Under the pieces are notes generated by a model. It saw only the letters and a program-made list of their open reading frames with translations, was not told the origin of the DNA and made no database searches. 64,000 nucleotides of DNA from Candidula unifasciata (Eukaryota; Mollusca; Gastropoda; Stylommatophora; Geomitridae): the NCBI GenBank assembly GCA_905116865.2, contig CAJHNH020003168.1, positions 67,001 through 131,000 on the forward strand. The letters run 5' to 3'. Of the stretch, positions 1 through 64,000 are shown piece after piece (within the stretch, counting starts at the first letter, position 1; every line of letters starts with the position of its first letter). Both the position numbers and the translations under genes were made by a program.

Positions 1-880
1 TGACACTCCAGTCGATATTGAAACTTTAGAAATACTGTAATAAGTGTAACACATACATTATATAAGAATCAGCAAAGAACTTCAAGAACCCAGAGTGATA
101 TGAAGGACCAAAACTTCAACTAGATCTGACTGCATTGTATGAAGTTCCAGAGTCTGCCTACATCATCCTTATGATAAATGTGAACATTTAATAGTGAAGC
201 CTGGTAATAAACCCATGATGGCCCACACTTATTTGGTGGTATATGAACAAAGTACACTGATTCAAAGCATACAATTAGCATGTTTTCAAAAAAATGGCTT
301 CAGGTGAAGTTGGCAAAATATCAACATGTACGCATTTTTTAGGTAATCCGAGCGAAAAACTAGGGCGAGCTTATTTTGAATGGTGAAGTGGGTAAAAGTA
401 ACGTTAATCTTCCCACGCCCGCCCATATACACACTAGCTCATTTCTAATTAGTAGTTCCTGAACCTGTCACCTTGGCAGAAGGTTACGGAAGTGTTCCGC
501 AAAGCCGTTGATATCGCGTGAACTAACGTGAACCTAACCATAAAGTAAATACGTTATATACTGCCGTAATGCCTATTGTTGACTGGCTCGAAAAAATATG
601 TGATTAAGGTCAATTACTGTATGCTTTTTTTTTTAAAGGGTACACAAATTGTTAGTCGAAAAAAGATCAAAGAAATTCGCCGCTTTGAGAAAACAGCAGC
701 AGCCTAGCAATTGTAAATTATGAAATCATAAATGACATGGGACATCTAGGACCACACGCCTAAGCTGGTTTTGATCCCTAGAGGAGTTTTCGAAACATTT
801 GATAACTTTTCATTTCACGACTTTTGGAACTGACTATACATATTATTGTTACACAGTTTTCTAGGGAAGTATGTTTGATT
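1..880. other. Upstream intron sequence without recognisable gene
   Basis: AT-rich, no conserved reading frame. The only structure seen is a 72-bp segment at 449-520 that recurs inverted at 4119-4190 beside the LINE remnant, suggesting it is a short copy of that element's end. Confidence 0.5.
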
Positions 881-988
881 ATGTTAGTAATGAAATACCT
901 TTTACCTATTCAAGAGTTATCTCTTTGCCAGTCCTCGGTTATCCTTGATTCTGCGCATAGTTTTGACTTTGTTATATCCATTACTAGG

Positions 989-1110
989 AGCCGCCGTGGT
1001 TTAGCGGTTAGATGCTGGCCTGTGGATAGAAAGGTCATGGGTTCGAGTCCTGAAGGAGCAGAATATTTTTCAAAAATGACTTTTACTCCCGGATCGACCC
1101 TGCCTTGCAT
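989..1110 (+). mobile_element. tRNA-derived SINE, family B (head only)
   Basis: Pol III type promoter elements are readable: A box TGGTTTAGCGGTTAG at about 1007 and B box GGTTCGAGTCC at about 1041. After the tRNA-like part the element runs into the family tail (AAAATGACTTTTACTCCCGG) and is cut off where the reverse-strand SINE at 1115 begins. Confidence 0.75.
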
Positions 1111-1114
1111 AGGT

Positions 1115-1354
1115 TAAGTTAGTTGCGAAACCTTAACAGGACGTTGCAGAACCAACCGCAGCATATTTTGACTGTTGTGGGTTTTCTAGACACATTTTAC
1201 GTTCAGTAGTTTGCCCCTGCTTCTTGGACGGTCAGCTTTCGGTATCACTGTCAGAACTAACGAAAAAAAAAAACAAGCCGTCCGCAGCTGGGATTGAACC
1301 CGGCACCCCGGCATTATGAAGCGCGTTCGCCACGCCTAAGCCACAGACGCCGAC
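1115..1354 (-). mobile_element. tRNA-derived SINE, family A
   Basis: Reverse-strand copy. The reverse complement starts GTCGGCGTCTGTGGCTTA, has B box GGGTTCAATCCC, and ends in the family tail (GGTTCTGCAACGTCCTG, then CGCAACTAACTTA). Other copies are at 16983, 30621, 33944, 47411, 48511, 56203 and 63212. The A box TGGCTTAGGCG and the position of the B box make a tRNA origin clear, though cloverleaf pairing is degraded. Confidence 0.85.
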
Positions 1355-1363
1355 TTGAAAAAG

Positions 1364-1610
1364 TAAGTAAAAAAAGTAAAGGACCTTTTTCCACGCCTTT
1401 AGGCGTATAGGGCATATAGGGTTAGGCCTATACTTTTATAGACCAATCGGCACAAGATGGGTGATGTGGTCAGCATCACGCCGGTCGCCTTTACTTCCCG
1501 GTACCCACTCAAGGCTGGGTCGACCAGGGAGTCAAATAGTTCGGCTCCTCCAGGGAGCAAACCCACGAACTTCTGATCCGCGGCGAGCGTCTAGCCTTGA
1601 AAGAGTACTA
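1364..1610 (-). mobile_element. tRNA-derived SINE, family B
   Basis: Reverse strand. Tail section reads ACGCCTTTAGGCGTATAGGG ... ACCAATCGGCACAAGATGGG on the + strand and recurs at 24596, 33540, 40926 and 52808. The tRNA-like head survives as CTCGCCGCGGATCAGAAG followed by a B-box-like GTTCGTGGGTT on the reverse strand. Confidence 0.75.
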
Positions 1611-1909
1611 GGTATAATTCCTGGCAAGTAGAGGCCGCCGGCGTTATGTTGACCGCACGACCCACCCAGTGCTGATTGGTATAAACAATACCGCTCTAGC
1701 ATCATATGCCCAGACAGCACAATTCAAAACCAGACGAGGTGAAGACCAGAAACGTCACTACGAATATATCGGAGCGCAGCAATGTTTTTTGCCCCTTAGC
1801 TGAAAATGATAACCGTTAAATGATGATTGATTGATTGATCATACGCCCAGTACACCTGAAGATGTAGAAAAGGACTTTACTTACTTTACTGACGTTTGTG
1901 TTTGTGCAG

Positions 1910-60314
<58,405 letters not shown>

Positions 60315-60890
60315 TTGTTGTTGTTGGCGTCAGTGGTATAGCCAGGTCAGGTGGTACCAGATGGGGGAAATTTCCTGTCTCATACACATATTTCAATTTT
60401 AAAAACACATTATTTTGTCATTTTATCACACACACACCGTTTTCAAACATTAGACACACACTCACACACACAACATTTTTGACCCCTTCATTGATGGCAC
60501 TCGGGGCTGTCAGCACCCTCGCCCGCCCCTGCCTGCACTACTGGTTAGCATCACCGGCTGTAAACTCAGTCGCTGAGTCTTGGCTGTTCGTCCACATCTC
60601 GACATTCGGCTTGTTCCAGGCCTTGACTGTTTTGCAGTCTGTGCTTATGCTTTTTTTTTTAAATGCAGATTATTAATACTTATCCTCTAAGCCAGATGCC
60701 ATCTGACTTCGAAGGAAACGTCCATGTTATACGTTGGTCAGCGCCTCAACAGATCAGGCCAGGCAACTCGAGAGTTCTTTGCTTTTAATTCACCCCATCT
60801 CGGGGAGTCAAAAGTTTCGCGGGGAGTTTCATAGAAAGTCCCATAGTATAGGGTGGTAGGGTGGGAAATAAACACTAGCTAGCAATAACC
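60315..60890 (+). other. Probable 3' UTR with candidate poly(A) signal
   Basis: AT-rich sequence downstream of the stop. A canonical AATAAA lies at 60867-60872, followed by a C-run. The transcript end is not otherwise marked; the UTR could run further. Confidence 0.35.
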
Positions 60891-61234
60891 CTAAACCCCC
60901 CCCCCCCTTTTCTACCGCCGAATAATTTTAGACTTTCCCGAGCACTGCCTAACGAAATCTCGGAGTCCCCGAGATAGGGTCAACTAAAAGAAATGTACCA
61001 ACGGAAGCACCCTGTGTCCCCGGTTTTTTTTTTTTTTTTTCAACGTTAGAACAAACACCAGCCCTGCAACCACCCCCTAAAAGCATGCATAGTAGTTCTC
61101 TGTTTAATTGTGTGTTTATACATATCATATTATTTTAAAGATATTCCATTTGAGTCAGCCTTCCTGCTGCTAACTAAAACATTTATAAAGCGGACAATCA
61201 CCCCCAATGGTTTATATATATATATATATATATA

Positions 61235-62089
61235 AGGGCTGTACCGAATATTCACTTCGTATTCGCTTCGGGGCCGAATAGTGGACCTATTTACTATTCG
61301 CTATTCGGTCGAATAGTTGCGGTCGGGCCGAATACTAATAGTAGTTACCTTACACCCGCTTTTGAATATACGGCCTTAATACTGACAACATGGAACGATT
61401 GGTTTTGTTGAAAGCTAAAGCAGCTTTTATGCACTAACTAAGCTGTCTGTGACAATTTCCAAGTTTAGTTACTTGTTATAATACTTAGGATTGATTAGAC
61501 CAGTCGTGCTAAATGGCTCTGAAACTTGAAGCAGAAAAAAAAAAGATGAGGCCTTATTACAGGTTTTCAAAAACATCCTTACGACAAATCTTTGGACCCA
61601 TCAAAGATGCTAACTAACAGCGGGGAATGGAGAGTGAGAAGCAACAACTTAACATATAATCTGTTTAAATCACCATTGATCACTGGCATCATGAGAGCTA
61701 ACAGACTAAAATGGTTGGGGCATTTTGAAAGAATGTCTGATGACAGAGTAGTAAAACTGTACACATCTGAGAGGGGATGGTCGTAGACCTCGGGGCAGAC
61801 AAAAAAGAAGATCGAGAGATAATGTCCAGCCAGAGAAATGAATGGAGACGAGTGATATCTGCAGCAGTAAACCTCAAGGGCTCAGAATGCTAAAGAAGAA
61901 GATGACTATTCTGTGCTACTTTATGTGAGGTAAACGTTCAGCGTACATTTGACATTATGAATGTGTGTGTTGTTTTTTTTTTTTTTTTTAGATTTATTGT
62001 ATACACTATACACTATTCGTATTCGGCCGAATAGTTGGTCCCGTTATTCGTATTCAGCCGAATAGTGAAAATCACTATTCGGTACAGCC

Positions 62090-62092
<3 letters not shown>
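61235..62092. mobile_element. hAT-like non-autonomous element with GGGCTGTACCGAATA termini
   Basis: Left end AGGGCTGTACCGAATA (61235-61250), right end TATTCGGTACAGCCCTA (62076-62092): inverted repeats. Subterminal copies of ATTCGGCCGAATAG occur on both sides. Both ends are embedded in (TA)n, so the target duplication cannot be read. The interior holds a LINE relic (61480-61910) rather than a transposase. Confidence 0.75.
61480..61910 (+). mobile_element. LINE post-RT remnant nested in the hAT-like element
   Basis: LIRPVVLNGSET, LRQIFGPIKDANXQRGMESE-like and RANRLKWLGHFERMSDDRVV, a clear match to the LINE C-terminal class (R..RL.WLGH..RM...R...). Frameshifts present. Confidence 0.72.
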
Positions 62093-62123
<31 letters not shown>

Positions 62124-62141
62124 GGGCGCGCCAGTCTGTCT

Positions 62142-63200
62142 TCGTTGTAGATTAATTAGACATGGGAGCCAAGATTCATTTTCTGTACTGTTGTAGATAA
62201 ATTAGACATGGAAGCCAAGATTGATTCTCTGTACTGTTGTAGATTAATTAGACATGGAAGCCAAGATTGATTCTCTGTACTGTTGTAGATTAATTAAACA
62301 TGGAAGCCAAGATTGATTCTCTGTACTGTTGTAGATTAATTAGGCATAGAAGCCAAGATTGATTCTCTGTACTATTGTAGATTAATTAGACATGGGAGCC
62401 AAGATTAATTCTTTGTACTTTTGTAGATTAATTAGACATGGAAGCTAAGTTTGATTCTCTGTACTGTTGTAGATTAATTAGACATGGGAGCCAAGATTCA
62501 TTTTGTGTACTGTTGTAGAATAATTAGACATGGGAGCTAAGATTGATTCTCTGTACTGTTGTAGATTAATTAAACATGGAAGCCAAGATTGATTCTCTGT
62601 ATTGTTGTAGATTAATTAGACATGGAAGCCAAGATTGATTCTCTGTAATGTTGTAGATTAATTAGACATGGAAGCCAAGATTGATTCTCTGTACTGTTGT
62701 AGATTAATTAGACATGGGAGCCAAGATTGATTCTTTGTACTTTTGTAGGTTAATTAGACATGGAAACTAAGTTTGATTCTCTGTGCTGTTGTAGAATAAT
62801 TAGACATGGGAGCTAAGTTTGATTCTCTGTGCTGTTGTAGAATAATTAGACATGGGAGCCATGTTTGATTTTCTGTGCTGTTGTAGATTAGTTAGACATT
62901 GAAGCTAAGTTTGATTCTCTGTGCTGTTGTAGAATAATTAGACATGGGAGCCATGTTTGATTTTCTGTGCTGTTGTAGATTAATTAGACATGGGAGCTAA
63001 GTTTGATTCTCTGTGCTGTTGTAGAATAATTAGACATGGGAGCCATGTTTGATTTTCTGTGCTGTTGTAGATTAATTAGACATGGGAGCCAAAATTGATT
63101 CTCTGTACTGTTGTAGATTAATTAGACATGGGAGCCAAAATTGATTCTCTGTACTGTTGTAGATTAATTAGACATGGGAGCCAAGATTGATTCTCTGTAC
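62142..63200. repeat. 46-bp minisatellite, about 23 copies
   Basis: Unit TTGTAGATTAATTAGACATG, GGAGCCAAGATTGATTCTCT, GTACTG-type. Two subtypes (CCAAGATTGATT and CTAAGTTTGATT) are interspersed, with an alternating stretch at 62760-63060. Confidence 0.95.
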
Positions 63201-63211
63201 CAGCTGTTGGT

Positions 63212-63449
63212 CGGCGTCTGTGGCTTAAGCGTTCCGAACGCGTGTCGTGATGCCGTGGTGTTGGGTTCGATCCCACCTGCGGACAATTTGGCAGCAGGTT
63301 GTTTTGCTTTGGTTTCGACAGTGGTACAAGAGCTGACCGTTTAGAAAGCAATGACAAACTACAGAACGTAGATTTTGCTCAGAACAGCAACAGCCCCCAA
63401 AAAATGCTGGGTTGGTTCTGCAATGTCCTGTAAAGGATACGAAACTAAC
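63212..63449 (+). mobile_element. tRNA-derived SINE, family A, full length
   Basis: CGGCGTCTGTGGCTTAAGCG, B box GGTTCGATCCC, end GATACGAAACTAAC. Flanked by imperfect CCAGCTGTTGG / CCAACTGATGG, a decayed target duplication. Confidence 0.87.
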
Positions 63450-63499
63450 CAACTGATGGGCTGTCGAGGCTTCCCATTACTGCATTAATTAATCCTAAC

Positions 63500-63765
63500 T
63501 CAGCTAGATCTTGTGAGGGCCCTATTGGAGATAGTGAACAGTGCGGAGGCACAGATAGATCACAACGGTCTGAGGAGAATGGCGCTGCGAGGAGTTACCA
63601 GGGGATCTGGCCGAAGCTCAACACTCTAGGAAAAGGCGAGACGGAAATAGAATCAGACAGTTACTGGTACCATGGGAATTAGAACTCTTCCCTTGCCGCT
63701 GAAAAATGGGAACGGAGCGCTTATTGGAGTGTCCCGAGTGCTATGATGTCGATTCCTAAGTCAAC
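63500..63765 (+). mobile_element. RNase H-bearing LINE 3' end
   Basis: GTGAGGGCCCTATTGGAGAT..., GGTCTGAGGAGAATGGCG and the end TGTCCCGAGTGCTATGATGT match 52435-52790. Confidence 0.68.
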
Positions 63766-64000
63766 ATTCCAAACTCGGTTTAAAAAAGGGGACACAGATG
63801 ATCTTCTGAAAGCGTGTACATCTGTTTTTGGAAGACTGCATACTGACAGTTTTCTCTGGCATACTGTAGCAAAACACACAAATTATGTGTCCTGCTGTTT
63901 GGAACACAGATGTTTCGGCGCTAAAATATTATTGGCAGAATGTTTTCTTCAGTCACTCGAACTCTTTCTCTGAAAATCGTCGTTCTTTCAAGAAGAAAAA

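Overview
The window is eukaryotic and non-coding-rich. It looks like a lophotrochozoan, most likely a gastropod mollusc; this is an inference. It rests on one large gene with about 20 small exons scattered over 58 kb, GT-AG introns, many tRNA-derived SINEs, decayed non-LTR retrotransposons, and very heavy micro- and minisatellite content. No bacterial-type operon, rRNA, convincing functional tRNA or CRISPR array is seen.

One protein-coding gene is supported, on the + strand. It is a THSD7A/THSD7B-like type I membrane protein with thrombospondin type-1 (TSP1) repeats. Twenty exons (1910-2112 through 58421-60314) join with compatible phases at all 19 introns and give 1,679 complete codons. The first visible exon begins inside a codon and inside a TSP1 repeat, so the signal peptide and N-terminal repeats lie upstream of the window. 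The visible protein has about 15 whole TSP1 modules plus one partial one, alternating between a class with WxxW and CPxxC motifs and a class with a CGxG motif. A juxtamembrane Cys-rich segment, one transmembrane helix (exon 19) and a cytoplasmic tail of about 630 residues follow. The tail is encoded by a single exon and ends in ETSV, a class I PDZ-ligand sequence.

Layout: 1-1909 upstream intron with SINEs; 1910-3808 exons 1-2; 3809-9760 intron with a decayed reverse-strand LINE (4.2-6.6 kb); 9761-17739 exons 3-6 with a 300-bp higher-order repeat at 15.4-16.6 kb; 17740-30542 exons 7-11; 30543-37880 exons 12-13 with 45-bp and 54-bp minisatellites and a SPIN-like hAT element; 37881-48415 exons 14-16 with a solo-LTR-like insertion; 48416-55102 exons 17-19, including an intron filled by copies of its own 3' splice site; 55103-60314 last intron and tail exon; 60315-64000 3' flank with a hAT-like element, a 46-bp minisatellite, a SINE and a LINE tail.

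The most interesting non-genic pattern is that several intronic tandem arrays are built from, or directly abut, the acceptor splice site of the following exon (exons 8 and 17 most clearly). Several mobile elements sit inside such arrays with readable target-site duplications, so their exact ends can be given.
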